Assembly (NCBI GenBank): GCA_900766735.1
Contig: CAAFWO010000017.1
Coordinates: 7,870-71,869, forward strand
Length of the DNA stretch: 64,000 bases
DNA from: Clostridia bacterium
GTDB lineage: Bacteria; Bacillota; Clostridia; CAKSNL01; HGM11501
Reading direction: 5' to 3'
In this document: positions 44,065-51,337 of the stretch, piece by piece
Layout: each line of letters begins with the position of its first letter
Position numbering within the stretch: the stretch's first letter is position 1
Program-made: the position numbers and the translations under genes
The notes under the pieces: model-generated
Database searches by the model: none
The model's input: only the letters and a program-made list of their open reading frames with translations
What the model was told of the DNA's origin: nothing

Positions 44065-45315
44065 ATGCTTAAAAAAATCACAGCGGTTATTGCCTGCCTT
44101 GCGATCGCGGCGTCGGTTGTCGGATGCGGCAAAAAAGCGGTAACATTTGACACTGAAGACTGGGGCGACATGGAGATCCGTGTTGCCGGCTACAGACTTT
44201 TCAACGACGACCCGTTAAACTATGAGTTTGCGGCAGGCGCCGACAAGTTTACCGAAGAGTACGGCACGAAGGTTTCATTTATGGTCGGCGGCGGCGACGG
44301 ACTGGGCGACGATCTCGTTTCGGGCATCATGTCCGGCGACCCGTGGGAGGTTCAGTATTGTTTCGGAATCTCGGTATTCCCGCTCACCTTTGCCGAGGAG
44401 CTCTACACACCCATCACGGATTATCTTGATTTCGAGAACAACGACAAGATTGACAAGCTCACTGTCGAGGGCACAAAGTGGCTCGGAGAGTACTACGGTG
44501 TCAGCGCCCTTCCCATGCAGGAAGTTTTGTATATAGCATATAACGAGACATGGATGAATGAGCTCGGCATCAAGACCCCCTATGAGTATTACAAAGAGGG
44601 CAAGTGGGACATGGAGGCTTATAAGGAGATCAACAAAGCCGGCGTTGCACTCGGCGCAAACTCAAAGAGCATGTACACAAGACCGCACGTTCCCGGAAAA
44701 TATATGTCCGAATGGAACGACGAGACAGGCGAGGTCACCGTTACATATGACTGCCCCGAAAACGTTGAGTGGCTCAGCTACTGGGGTGAGCTTTTGAGCA
44801 ATCCTCAGTACAACATCACGACGGTCGGCAAGGTTTCTTTAAGAAACATCATCATGCGCGATCAGGTTATGCCCAACCTTATCAAAGACGAGCTTAACGA
44901 AACGACGACAGATACGATAAGATACATAAACTACCCCAATAAGGACGGCGGACCCGGCGCATATCTCACGGACTCGCACTTCCTCTTCCCCCAGGGCGTT
45001 TCGGAGGAAAAGCTTCCCTGCGCATTCATGCTCGCCTGCTACATGGTCGACTCCAAGTCTGAGATGGTAACCGAGGAGACCTATAAGCCCAACATGAACG
45101 AAGAGGACTTCGCGATTTGGGAGGAGACGCTTGACAACGCATATTATCTTCCGAGAATTTTCTATAACGGAATCTGGGAGATGTGCGACAAGTTCTTAAG
45201 CGATATGAACGCCGGAAAAGCGGTTGCGACTCACATCGCGGAAAACACAGAGGTTCTTAAGGCAAGAGCCGAAGAGTTCAACGAAAAATACGTTGACGGC
45301 TATGAAGCAAAATAA
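44065..45315 (+). CDS. Extracellular solute-binding lipoprotein (family 1), copy A
   Basis: This lipoprotein anchors in the outer leaflet and binds a solute, probably a sugar or oligosaccharide, for an ABC importer. The 416-residue protein has a lipobox VVGCGK after a short signal peptide (cysteine at about residue 21) and the two-lobe family-1 binding-protein pattern, with TWMNELGIKTPYEYYKEGKWDMEAYKEI in the middle. It is very similar throughout to copy B at 45609-46856. No permease or ATPase gene is nearby, so the importer must be encoded elsewhere. A terminator separates the two copies. Substrate unknown. Confidence 0.85.
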   Translation: MLKKITAVIACLAIAASVVGCGKKAVTFDTEDWGDMEIRVAGYRLFNDDPLNYEFAAGADKFTEEYGTKVSFMVGGGDGLGDDLVSGIMSGDPWEVQYCFGISVFPLTFAEELYTPITDYLDFENNDKIDKLTVEGTKWLGEYYGVSALPMQEVLYIAYNETWMNELGIKTPYEYYKEGKWDMEAYKEINKAGVALGANSKSMYTRPHVPGKYMSEWNDETGEVTVTYDCPENVEWLSYWGELLSNPQYNITTVGKVSLRNIIMRDQVMPNLIKDELNETTTDTIRYINYPNKDGGPGAYLTDSHFLFPQGVSEEKLPCAFMLACYMVDSKSEMVTEETYKPNMNEEDFAIWEETLDNAYYLPRIFYNGIWEMCDKFLSDMNAGKAVATHIAENTEVLKARAEEFNEKYVDGYEAK

Positions 45316-45330
45316 TTAAAAACATACTTA

Positions 45331-45362
45331 AAAAACAGGGCGGCTTTTCCGCCCTGTTTTTT
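45331..45362 (+). terminator. Terminator between the two binding-protein genes
   Basis: AAAAACAGGGCGG/CCGCCCTGTTTTT is a 13-bp stem with a CTTTT loop and T tail. Confidence 0.93.
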
Positions 45363-45502
45363 GCGCCGGCGAGCACCGGCTGACGGGCAGAAAAAAGCAG
45401 CCGGACAACAAGAAATAAAACCTTTTTTGGGTAATTATGCTGATTTTCATAACCAAATGTGTGAAAAAGTGAAATATATGTGCACTTTTTTAAAGAAAAG
45501 TC

Positions 45503-45531
45503 TTGACCCGGAGCGGATTTTGGTATATAAT
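45503..45531 (+). promoter_or_regulatory. Promoter of binding-protein copy B
   Basis: TTGACC and TATAAT are 17 bp apart, preceded by an AT-rich tract like an UP element. The leader to the ATG is about 70 nt. Confidence 0.8.
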
Positions 45532-45608
45532 ACTCTTACATTGGTGTCCCGGCGGCATTCCGGGGCATAGCACCCGTGAGGGAATTAAAAGTATGGAGGA
45601 GTATAGAA

Positions 45609-46856
45609 ATGGCAAAAAAAATCATTGCGGTTGTTGCTTGCTTGGCTATCATTGCGTCTTTTGTAGGATGCGGCAAGAAAGTAACATTCAACACAGAAGA
45701 CTGGGCTGACATGGAAATCCGTGTTGCAGGCTACAGACTTTTCAACGACGACCCGTTAAACTATGAGTTTGCGGCAGGAGCAGATAAGTTTACCGAGGAG
45801 TACGGAACAAAGGTTTCCTTCCTGGTAGGCGGCGGCGACGGACTTGGCGAAGACCTTGTTTCCGGTATCATGTCGGGCGATCCCTGGGAGATCCAGTATT
45901 GCTTCGGTATCTCGGTATTCCCGCTGACATTCGCTGAAGACCTTTACACACCCATTAACGACTACATAGACTATGACAACAACGACAAGATCGACAAAGT
46001 TACTGTTGAGGGCACGAAGTGGCTCGGCAACTACTACGGCGTAAGCGCTCTTCCCATGCAGGAAGTTTGGTATCTTGCATATAACGAGACCTGGATGAAG
46101 GAGCTCGGTATCAAGACCCCCTATGAGTACTACAAAGAGGGCAAGTGGGATATGGACGCTTATAAGGAGATCAATAAGCAGGCGACAGCACTCGGTGCGG
46201 GCACCAGATCCTCAATGACAAGGCCTCAGACCACAGGAAAATATATGTCCACATGGAACGACGAGACAGGCGAAGTTACCGTTACATATGACAGCCCCGA
46301 GAACACAGAGTGGCTCGGCTACTGGGGTGAGCTTCTGACCAATCCTCAGTACAACATCAGAAGCGGCGGCAAGGTTTCTTTGAGAAACTCCATCATGCGT
46401 GACGGAGTTATGCCCAACCTTATCAAGGATGAGCTCAACGAAGAGACGACCGATACAATCAGATACATCAACTATCCCAATAAGGACGGTTCGGTAAGCT
46501 CGTATCTTACAGACTCGCACTTCCTCTTCCCCCAGGGCGTTTCGGAAGATAAGCTTCCCTGCGCATTCATGCTCGCTTGCTACATGGTTGACTCTAAGTC
46601 CACCATGGTAACGGAGGAGACCTATAAGCCCAACATGAGCGAGGAAGACTTCGCACTTTGGGAGGAGACGCTCGATAACGCATACTATCTTCCCAGAATA
46701 TTCTATAAGGGTATCTTCGACATTGGTAACAAGTTCTTAAAAGATATGGATGAGGGCAAGGCTGTTGCAACTCACATCGCTGAGAACACAGAGAGCCTTA
46801 AGGCTAAGGCTGAAGAGTTCAACACAAAGTATGTTGATGGCTACGAAGCTAAATAA
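45609..46856 (+). CDS. Extracellular solute-binding lipoprotein (family 1), copy B
   Basis: This is a paralogue of the upstream gene, 415 residues from the ATG at 45609, twelve bases after GGAGGAG. A start 33 bases earlier is unlikely because it reads through the ribosome site. The lipobox is SFVGCGK. Most positions are identical to copy A, with differences concentrated in linkers, for example KAGVALGANSKSMYTRPHVPGK versus KQATALGAGTRSSMTRPQTTGK. Its codon use is shifted to GTA, GCT and TCT, like the S-layer genes, and it has a strong promoter. It is the more highly expressed copy. It is also separate from any ABC permease. Confidence 0.87.
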   Translation: MAKKIIAVVACLAIIASFVGCGKKVTFNTEDWADMEIRVAGYRLFNDDPLNYEFAAGADKFTEEYGTKVSFLVGGGDGLGEDLVSGIMSGDPWEIQYCFGISVFPLTFAEDLYTPINDYIDYDNNDKIDKVTVEGTKWLGNYYGVSALPMQEVWYLAYNETWMKELGIKTPYEYYKEGKWDMDAYKEINKQATALGAGTRSSMTRPQTTGKYMSTWNDETGEVTVTYDSPENTEWLGYWGELLTNPQYNIRSGGKVSLRNSIMRDGVMPNLIKDELNEETTDTIRYINYPNKDGSVSSYLTDSHFLFPQGVSEDKLPCAFMLACYMVDSKSTMVTEETYKPNMSEEDFALWEETLDNAYYLPRIFYKGIFDIGNKFLKDMDEGKAVATHIAENTESLKAKAEEFNTKYVDGYEAK

Positions 46857-46871
46857 TTAAATAATGCCGAT

Positions 46872-46902
46872 AAAACAGAGCGGAAATTCCGCTCTGTTTT
46901 TT
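46872..46902 (+). terminator. Terminator after binding-protein copy B
   Basis: AAAACAGAGCGGAA/TTCCGCTCTGTTTT forms a 14-bp arm pair with a T tail. Confidence 0.92.
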
Positions 46903-47017
46903 CTTTGAGGCGACCGAAAAATCCCCGTCGCCGTATCAAAATCTTAATAAAAGCTGTGAAAATGCGGCCTTGACGGCCGATTCGCAGCTAAATTATAAAA
47001 GAAAAAACCCGAAATGT

Positions 47018-47071
47018 TGAACCGACCTCCCAATCGTTAGATTTTTGGTCTAACTTTCGGGGGTCGGTTCA
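47018..47071. repeat. 54-bp inverted repeat resembling insertion-sequence ends
   Basis: TGAACCGACC (47018-47027) pairs with GGTCGGTTCA (47062-47071), and GTTAGA (47036-47041) with TCTAAC (47049-47054). The pattern resembles end sequences of IS3-type elements in Clostridia, but no transposase is present. It could also serve as a terminator for the leftward gene. Confidence 0.45.
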
Positions 47072-47091
47072 CTTTGCACACAGTTTATTTT

Positions 47092-47505
47092 TTATAAAAC
47101 CATTACGAGCGTTCCGGCGGCGATCAGCACAGAACCGATTGCCGACTTGACGGTGAATTTTTCGTGCAGGAATAAAAACGCCATAATGAGCGTTAAAACG
47201 ATGCTCATTTTATCGATCGGGGCGACACGCGAAACCTCGCCGAGCTGAAGCGCCTTATAGTAAAACAGCCACGACGCGCCTGTCGCGAGGCCGGAAAGAA
47301 TTAAGAATATCCAGCTTTTTTTGTCAATATCCGCAATTCCGGACTGGGCGTTTGTCAAAAACACCATTCCCCACGCCATGATGAGGACGACGGCCGTGCG
47401 GAGCGCGGTCGCAAGGTTCGAGTTGACGCCGTTTATGCCGACCTTCGCCAAAATTGACGTGAGTGCCGCGAAAACCGATGAAAGAATTGCGCAGACAAGC
47501 CACAT
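47092..47505 (-). CDS. Half-size EamA/DMT-family membrane transporter
   Basis: This 137-residue integral membrane protein has four or five hydrophobic segments (about 1-20, 33-50, 65-84, 97-112 and 118-137) and corresponds to a single EamA repeat. MWLVCAILSSVFAALTSILAKVGI is a typical EamA first helix, and YYKALQLGEVSRVAPIDKMSIVLTLI is the characteristic end of the repeat. Full-length drug/metabolite transporters have two repeats. One-repeat proteins, as here, must work as dimers or are remnants. The reading frame is intact. Substrate unknown. Confidence 0.8.
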   Translation of the reverse strand: MWLVCAILSSVFAALTSILAKVGINGVNSNLATALRTAVVLIMAWGMVFLTNAQSGIADIDKKSWIFLILSGLATGASWLFYYKALQLGEVSRVAPIDKMSIVLTLIMAFLFLHEKFTVKSAIGSVLIAAGTLVMVL

Positions 47506-47523
47506 AATAAAACCTTCTTTCGT

Positions 47524-48291
47524 TTATTTTGAATTATGGCGCAGAACCTCATACATTAAAATTCCGGCGCTGACCGAAGCGTTTAACGATTCCGCCTTAC
47601 CGCGCATCGGAATCTTGACCGCTTCGCAAAGAGAGATGACCTCGTCCGACGCGCCGGAACCCTCGTTCCCGATTACAACGGCGCATTTACCGCGAAAGTC
47701 CGCCTCGAAAAGCGAGACAGAATCCTCGCGCAGTGCTCCGCAAAAGACCCTGTAGCCCCTCTTTTTAAGGAGCGGAATTATGGACGGCAAGTCCCCGCCC
47801 AAGAGGATCGGAAGGTTAAATACCGAACTCATCGTCGAGCGGATGACCTTGGGATTATAAAGGTCGGCACAGCCGGGCGATAAGATGACTGCGGATGAGC
47901 CCGCCGCGTCCGCAGTGCGGATGATGGTGCCGACGTTGCCGGGGTCCTGCACCCTGTCGCAGAGAACCAAAAGGTCAAATGATCCGCTCAGGATCTCCTC
48001 CACGGAAGAGGGGACGATCTTTGCGACAGCGAGCATGTCCTGCGGCGATGAGGTGTCCGTTATCTCGGCAAAAGTCTTCTCGTCTGTCGAAAACTGGGGA
48101 ATCGAATGGTCGAAAAGCGGCTCGCCGCCGTTACAGAATATTATGTAGGAGATCTTAGCGCCGTTTGCGACCGCGTCCGTCACGCTTCGTTTGCCTTCGA
48201 TGATGAACTCGCCGGACTTTTCGCGCTCCCTTTTTTTCGAGAGCTTTTTAATGTGCTTGATTTTATCGTTTGAAGCGGATAGTGTGAGCAT
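47524..48291 (-). CDS. TrmH/SpoU-family RNA 2'-O-ribose methyltransferase
   Basis: SPOUT-fold enzymes methylate rRNA or tRNA riboses. The 255-residue protein has an N-terminal substrate-binding region beginning MLTLSASNDKIKHIKKLSKK with EFIIEGKRSVTDAVANG. The SPOUT motifs are LCDRVQDPGNVGTIIRTADAAG, VVIGNEGSGASDEVISLCEA and IPMRGKAESLNASVSAGILMYEVLR, which form the knot and the dimer interface. It lies downstream of rplT-rpmI-infC, as in many Clostridia, where TsnR/TrmH-type genes follow rplT and often precede pheST. Here pheST is not adjacent. The target nucleotide is not determined. Confidence 0.87.
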   Translation of the reverse strand: MLTLSASNDKIKHIKKLSKKREREKSGEFIIEGKRSVTDAVANGAKISYIIFCNGGEPLFDHSIPQFSTDEKTFAEITDTSSPQDMLAVAKIVPSSVEEILSGSFDLLVLCDRVQDPGNVGTIIRTADAAGSSAVILSPGCADLYNPKVIRSTMSSVFNLPILLGGDLPSIIPLLKKRGYRVFCGALREDSVSLFEADFRGKCAVVIGNEGSGASDEVISLCEAVKIPMRGKAESLNASVSAGILMYEVLRHNSK

Positions 48292-48307
48292 ATATCCTCC
48301 AAAAATA

Positions 48308-48332
48308 AAAGGAACGGTATCAACCGTTCCTC
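48308..48332 (-). terminator. Terminator after rplT
   Basis: AGGAACGGT/ACCGTTCCT with ATCA loop on the plus-strand view; on the minus strand TTTATTTTT follows. Confidence 0.8.
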
Positions 48333-48338
48333 GTTTTT

Positions 48339-48695
48339 TTACGCCAATGCGCTCTTAGCCTTTGCAACGAGCTCGGCGAAAGCCGCGGAATCGTTGATTG
48401 CTATCTCGGAAAGCATCTTTCTGTTAAGAGTGATGTTTGCCTTCTTAAGTCCGTTCATGAACTGAGAATAGTTTATTCCGTTCATCTTGCATGCAGCGCT
48501 GATTCTGGTGATCCAGAGTCTTCTGAAATCTCTCTTCTTCTGCTTTCTTCCGATGTAAGCATAGTCGAGAGCCTTCATAACGGACTGCTTTGCTACCTTA
48601 TAAACTTTAGAGCGGGCACCAACATAGCCTTTAGCCAGCTTAAGTACTTTTTTGTGTCTTTTTTTTGCGCTCATTGCGCCTTTAATTCTAGCCAT
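48339..48695 (-). CDS. rplT: 50S ribosomal protein L20
   Basis: This 118-residue basic protein of the large subunit is also a repressor of its own operon in many bacteria. It begins MARIKGAMSAKKRHKKVLKL and contains AKGYVGARSKVYKVAKQSVMKALDYAYIGRKQKKRDFRRLWI, the standard sequence. The order infC-rpmI-rplT on the minus strand is conserved, and L20 is known to bind the leader of this operon in Firmicutes. It is preceded by rpmI with 21 bp between them. Confidence 0.97.
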   Translation of the reverse strand: MARIKGAMSAKKRHKKVLKLAKGYVGARSKVYKVAKQSVMKALDYAYIGRKQKKRDFRRLWITRISAACKMNGINYSQFMNGLKKANITLNRKMLSEIAINDSAAFAELVAKAKSALA

Positions 48696-48716
48696 TTCTC
48701 TCTTTTCCTCCTGGTA

Positions 48717-48914
48717 TTATTTGTAGGGAATAAGGGTCTTCATTACCTTTGCGTTCGAAACGCTTACGTAACCGCCCTTTCTGAGTCTTCTTTTTCTCTT
48801 GGTGCTCTTCTTGTTTAATATATGACTCTTGAAAGCCTTTCCGCGTTTGATCTGACCGCTTTTGGTGAGTCTTAAACGCTTTGCGGCGCCTCTGTGCGTC
48901 TTAATTTTGGGCAT
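48717..48914 (-). CDS. rpmI: 50S ribosomal protein L35
   Basis: This 65-residue basic protein reads MPKIKTHRGAAKRLRLTKSG, then KAFKSHILNKKSTKRKRRLR, the family pattern. It is the middle gene of infC-rpmI-rplT. The reading frame lies between infC (48969) and rplT (48695) and has AGGAG-type sites upstream (GAGAGGAG on the minus strand). Nothing unusual is visible. Confidence 0.97.
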   Translation of the reverse strand: MPKIKTHRGAAKRLRLTKSGQIKRGKAFKSHILNKKSTKRKRRLRKGGYVSVSNAKVMKTLIPYK

Positions 48915-48968
48915 AACTATTAAACTCCTCTCGGTTAAATTTATTCTAAAGCATTTCTGCTTTGTGAC

Positions 48969-49487
48969 TTATTTTTTCTCGATCGGCGCAACGATCATAA
49001 AAAGGGTTCTGCCTTCGAGCTTGGGCTTTTTCTCAACGTTTCCGCATTCGGCCAACGCTTCGGCAACGCGGTCAAGAAGCTGAACAGCCAATGAAGAATG
49101 GTTGATCTCACGCCCTCTGAACCTGATGGTGACTTTAAGCTTGTCGCCCGCGGTCAGAAATTTCTTTCCGTGGTTCATTTTGGTCTCGAAATCGTGTGTG
49201 TCGATCGAAGGAGTCATCTTGATCTCCTTAGTGTCGACAATGCGCTGGTTCTTTCTGTTTTCCTTCTCTTTCTTAAGAAGTTCGAAACGGTACTTCCCGT
49301 AGTCCATTATCTTGCACACGGGCGGATCCGCATTCGGCGACATCAAAACCAGGTCAAGCTCCGCCTCATCGGCAAGGGACTGCGCCTTATCGGTATCCAT
49401 AATGCCGAGCTGTTCGCCGTCGCTCCCTATGAGCCGCACGCTTTTCGCCGTTATTTCCTCATTGATCATCAATTCCTTGATAGCTAT
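48969..49487 (-). CDS. infC: Translation initiation factor IF-3 (probable ATA start)
   Basis: IF-3 keeps the 30S subunit free and selects the start codon. The body contains the N-domain INEEITAKSVRLIGSDGEQLGIM, the linker MTPSIDTHDFETKMNHG and the C-domain VTIRFRGREINHS. GGGGGTG on the minus strand lies six bases before an ATA at 49487 (giving 172 residues, MAIKELMINEEI), while the nearest ATG is 49469 (166 residues), with AAGGA four bases upstream. IF-3 genes often use rare start codons (AUU) that IF-3 itself discriminates against. An ATA here would be an equivalent autoregulatory choice, but the ATG cannot be excluded. rpmI and rplT follow. Confidence 0.9.
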   Translation of the reverse strand: MAIKELMINEEITAKSVRLIGSDGEQLGIMDTDKAQSLADEAELDLVLMSPNADPPVCKIMDYGKYRFELLKKEKENRKNQRIVDTKEIKMTPSIDTHDFETKMNHGKKFLTAGDKLKVTIRFRGREINHSSLAVQLLDRVAEALAECGNVEKKPKLEGRTLFMIVAPIEKK

Positions 49488-49503
49488 TGAAAACACCCCC
49501 GAA

Positions 49504-49533
49504 ATTAAAAATTGCGGCAGGAAACTGCCGCAA
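49504..49533 (-). terminator. Attenuator hairpin in the infC leader
   Basis: TTGCGGCAG/CTGCCGCAA (plus-strand view) encloses GAAA; on the minus strand TTTTTAATTT follows. It lies between the promoter and the infC ribosome site, where an L20-type leader would act. Confidence 0.75.
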
Positions 49534-49622
49534 CAAAAAACGCTTGATTTCTGCGTATTTACCGAACCGCTCGTACGTCGGCCGGTGAGAAGCGGCAATG
49601 CCTCTGCTTGTTTTGCTCTGCT

Positions 49623-49651
49623 ATTATAACACTTATTTATCACTTTGTCAA
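49623..49651 (-). promoter_or_regulatory. infC-rpmI-rplT promoter
   Basis: On the minus strand TTGACA and TATAAT are both perfect and spaced by 17 bp. The leader of about 130 nt carries the attenuator hairpin. Confidence 0.88.
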
Positions 49652-49659
49652 GCTTTTTG

Positions 49660-49688
49660 TTGACAAAATTTTTTCTTAGGTGTATAAT
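49660..49688 (+). promoter_or_regulatory. ribU promoter
   Basis: TTGACA and TATAAT are 17 bp apart. The -35 lies nine bases from the divergent infC -35 (49646-49651), so the two polymerase sites overlap. Confidence 0.85.
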
Positions 49689-49699
49689 ATTAAAAAAAG

Positions 49700-49817
49700 A
49701 GTAGGGCGAGGTGAAATTCCTCACCGGCGGTAATGAGCGTTTATGCTACGAGTCCGAGAGCGAAAGCTGATTTGGGTCAGATTCCCGAACCGACGGTAAA
49801 GTCCGGATGAAGAACTC
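49700..49817 (+). ncRNA. FMN riboswitch (RFN element)
   Basis: Core segments match the FMN aptamer: AGGGCGAGGTGAAATTCCTC, CACCGGCGGTAATGAGC, CCGAACCGACGGTAAAGTCC and GGATGAAGAACTC. Binding of FMN should stabilise the aptamer and let the terminator at 49829-49857 form, lowering ribU expression. The gene downstream is a riboflavin-transporter component. Confidence 0.94.
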
Positions 49818-49828
49818 ACTTTTATGAG

Positions 49829-49857
49829 AGGCGCCTTTTTAAGGGCGCTTTTTTTGT
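49829..49857 (+). terminator. Riboswitch expression-platform terminator
   Basis: GCGCCTT and AAGGGCGC-type arms (49831-49848) are followed by TTTTTTTT, immediately before the ribU leader end. Confidence 0.85.
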
Positions 49858-49884
49858 CCCCGCTTAAAAGAAAGAAGGATATTT

Positions 49885-50415
49885 ATGAAAAGAACAAGAT
49901 TTATGGCAGTGTGCGCGATGCTTTCGGCAATGGCGGTCGTTTTGCAGCTTATGGCGGCGGTTATCCCGAAGGTCGGCGGATTTTTGGACATTGAGTTTTC
50001 CGACCTTCCGGCGATAATCGGAACGCTCGCGCTCGGGCCGCTTTGCGGCGTTTTGATCGAGCTGATCAAAAATGTGGTGCACTGCGCATTCACGACGACG
50101 GGGTTTGTCGGCGAGCTGGCAAATTTCGTCGTGAACGGAACATTCGTTTTGGTGCTCGGCCTCATCTATAAGGCGCATAAAACGAAAAAGACAGCGATCG
50201 TCGGCTTTGCGGCGGCGACGCTTGTTTGTACCATTACGGCGATGGCGGCAAACTATTTTCTGATGTTTCCGCTCTATATGCCGGATGCACCTAAAAATGT
50301 CATCTGGGCGATGATTCTTTCGACAGTAACGCCGTTTAACATTGTTAAAGGAATCGTCCTTTCGGTGATAACGCTTCTTATTTATAAAAAGCTCTCGCCA
50401 ATCATAAAGGGATGA
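49885..50415 (+). CDS. ribU: ECF transporter S component, riboflavin-specific (RibU)
   Basis: RibU is the membrane substrate-binding subunit of an energy-coupling-factor vitamin importer. The 176-residue protein has about five or six hydrophobic segments. It starts MKRTRFMAVCAMLSAMAVVL and contains the riboflavin-family segments IEFSDLPAIIGTLALGPLCG and GFVGELANFVVNGTFVL. The FMN riboswitch and terminator directly upstream make riboflavin the likely substrate. The T and A components must be elsewhere. A dispersed-repeat-type terminator follows. Confidence 0.93.
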   Translation: MKRTRFMAVCAMLSAMAVVLQLMAAVIPKVGGFLDIEFSDLPAIIGTLALGPLCGVLIELIKNVVHCAFTTTGFVGELANFVVNGTFVLVLGLIYKAHKTKKTAIVGFAAATLVCTITAMAANYFLMFPLYMPDAPKNVIWAMILSTVTPFNIVKGIVLSVITLLIYKKLSPIIKG

Positions 50416-50424
50416 CGAAATATC

Positions 50425-50490
50425 GTCGGAACAAGTTACACTTGTTCCGATTTTTCTTACAAAAAATCTTCCGCAAGCTCCGCTGTTCCT
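50425..50490 (+). terminator. Terminator after ribU, part of a dispersed repeat
   Basis: TCGGAACAAG/CTTGTTCCGA (50426-50450) encloses TTACA and is followed by TTTTT, then AAATCTTCCGC and TGTTCC. The same arrangement occurs inverted downstream of tRNA-Thr at 28500-28562. Confidence 0.85.
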
Positions 50491-50561
50491 CATCTTTGCA
50501 AAAAGGCACGCTGTCGATGCCGCATTTTTGCGGCCCGCCACCGTAAGGTGCCGGGAATAGG

Positions 50562-51287
50562 TCACTGAAAAATGTCGTTCCCCTCGCCTTTCTTTTTCTC
50601 ACGGCGGAACGCCAAAAATGTGGCCGATGTGTCCACCGCGGCAAAGAAAACATCATTAACGCTGCCTATTCCCTGCTCGGAAAGCTTTCTTTCGAGCCAT
50701 TTTTCGTCGCGCCCGGAAAGGCGCAGATTTTCATATAATATATGGCCGTCGGCGATCAATGTCACGAACGGGCTTTCTTCGGCGACGGCATTTTGGTGCA
50801 TTATATTGCCGATGTCCCCGGGCGTCGCCGGGCGTGCCGTCGATTTGGGGAGCACGGAGATCTTGCCGTTCTCCTCCAAAAAGGCATAACCGATGTCGCC
50901 GACGTTGAAATAGCCCTGAACGCGGCATTGATTTAAGAACTCGCTTAAGTCCACTTTGCTTTTTTTGAAATTTTCGGGCAAAAATTTTCCGTTGTATATC
51001 AGGGCGAGACTCCTTCCGCTGACAAAGCGGCGCACGCGTATCGATTTTGAGGTCAGCACCGTGATGAAATATCCGGCCGCAGTGTAGACGGCCATCGCGG
51101 TCAGCGGCTTTAGAAAGTCGCCCTCGAGCGAGGTTGCCATCTCGGCGGCGATCGACCCTATCGTGATGCCGTTGATATAGTCGAACATATTTAGCTCGGA
51201 CATCTGGCGGTTTCCGATGATCTTGACCGATATAAACATGGCGATGAGCGAAAAAAGCGACACCGCGGCGATGTTTAAAATTGCCAT
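50562..51287 (-). CDS. DUF421-domain (YetF/YrbG-type) membrane protein
   Basis: From the ATG at 51287 the protein is 241 residues, the usual length. Three N-terminal membrane segments (about 5-25, 37-53 and 61-80) are followed by a soluble DUF421 domain. It includes GNRQMSELNMFDYINGITIGSIAAEM and, later, IYNGKFLPENFKKSKVDLSEFLNQCRVQGYFNVGDIGYAFLEENGKISVLPK, both typical of the family. Longer starts upstream run through a hairpin and the neighbouring gene and are rejected. DUF421 proteins are often sporulation-related in Bacillus; the function here is unknown. The GGAG ribosome site lies in a hairpin (51294-51320). Confidence 0.85.
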   Translation of the reverse strand: MAILNIAAVSLFSLIAMFISVKIIGNRQMSELNMFDYINGITIGSIAAEMATSLEGDFLKPLTAMAVYTAAGYFITVLTSKSIRVRRFVSGRSLALIYNGKFLPENFKKSKVDLSEFLNQCRVQGYFNVGDIGYAFLEENGKISVLPKSTARPATPGDIGNIMHQNAVAEESPFVTLIADGHILYENLRLSGRDEKWLERKLSEQGIGSVNDVFFAAVDTSATFLAFRREKKKGEGNDIFQ

Positions 51288-51293
51288 AATAAA

Positions 51294-51320
51294 GGCACAC
51301 TCCTTTTTTATGAGTGTGCC
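51294..51320 (-). promoter_or_regulatory. Hairpin over the ribosome site of the DUF421 gene
   Basis: On the plus strand GGCACACTC (51294-51302) pairs with GAGTGTGCC (51312-51320). Read on the minus strand the right arm contains the GGAG ribosome site of the downstream gene, so it could block translation or act as a weak terminator for the upstream EamA gene. Confidence 0.5.
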
Positions 51321-51337
51321 CCGTAAGATAAAAATTA

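Noticed and set aside
44065..46856. Tandem binding proteins as part of an ABC importer operon
   Set aside because: No permease or ATPase gene lies on either side and each copy is bounded by terminators.
50402..50656. 84-codon leftward open frame downstream of ribU
   Set aside because: It is repeat- and terminator-rich sequence overlapping the DUF421 gene end, with no ribosome site and no recognisable motif.
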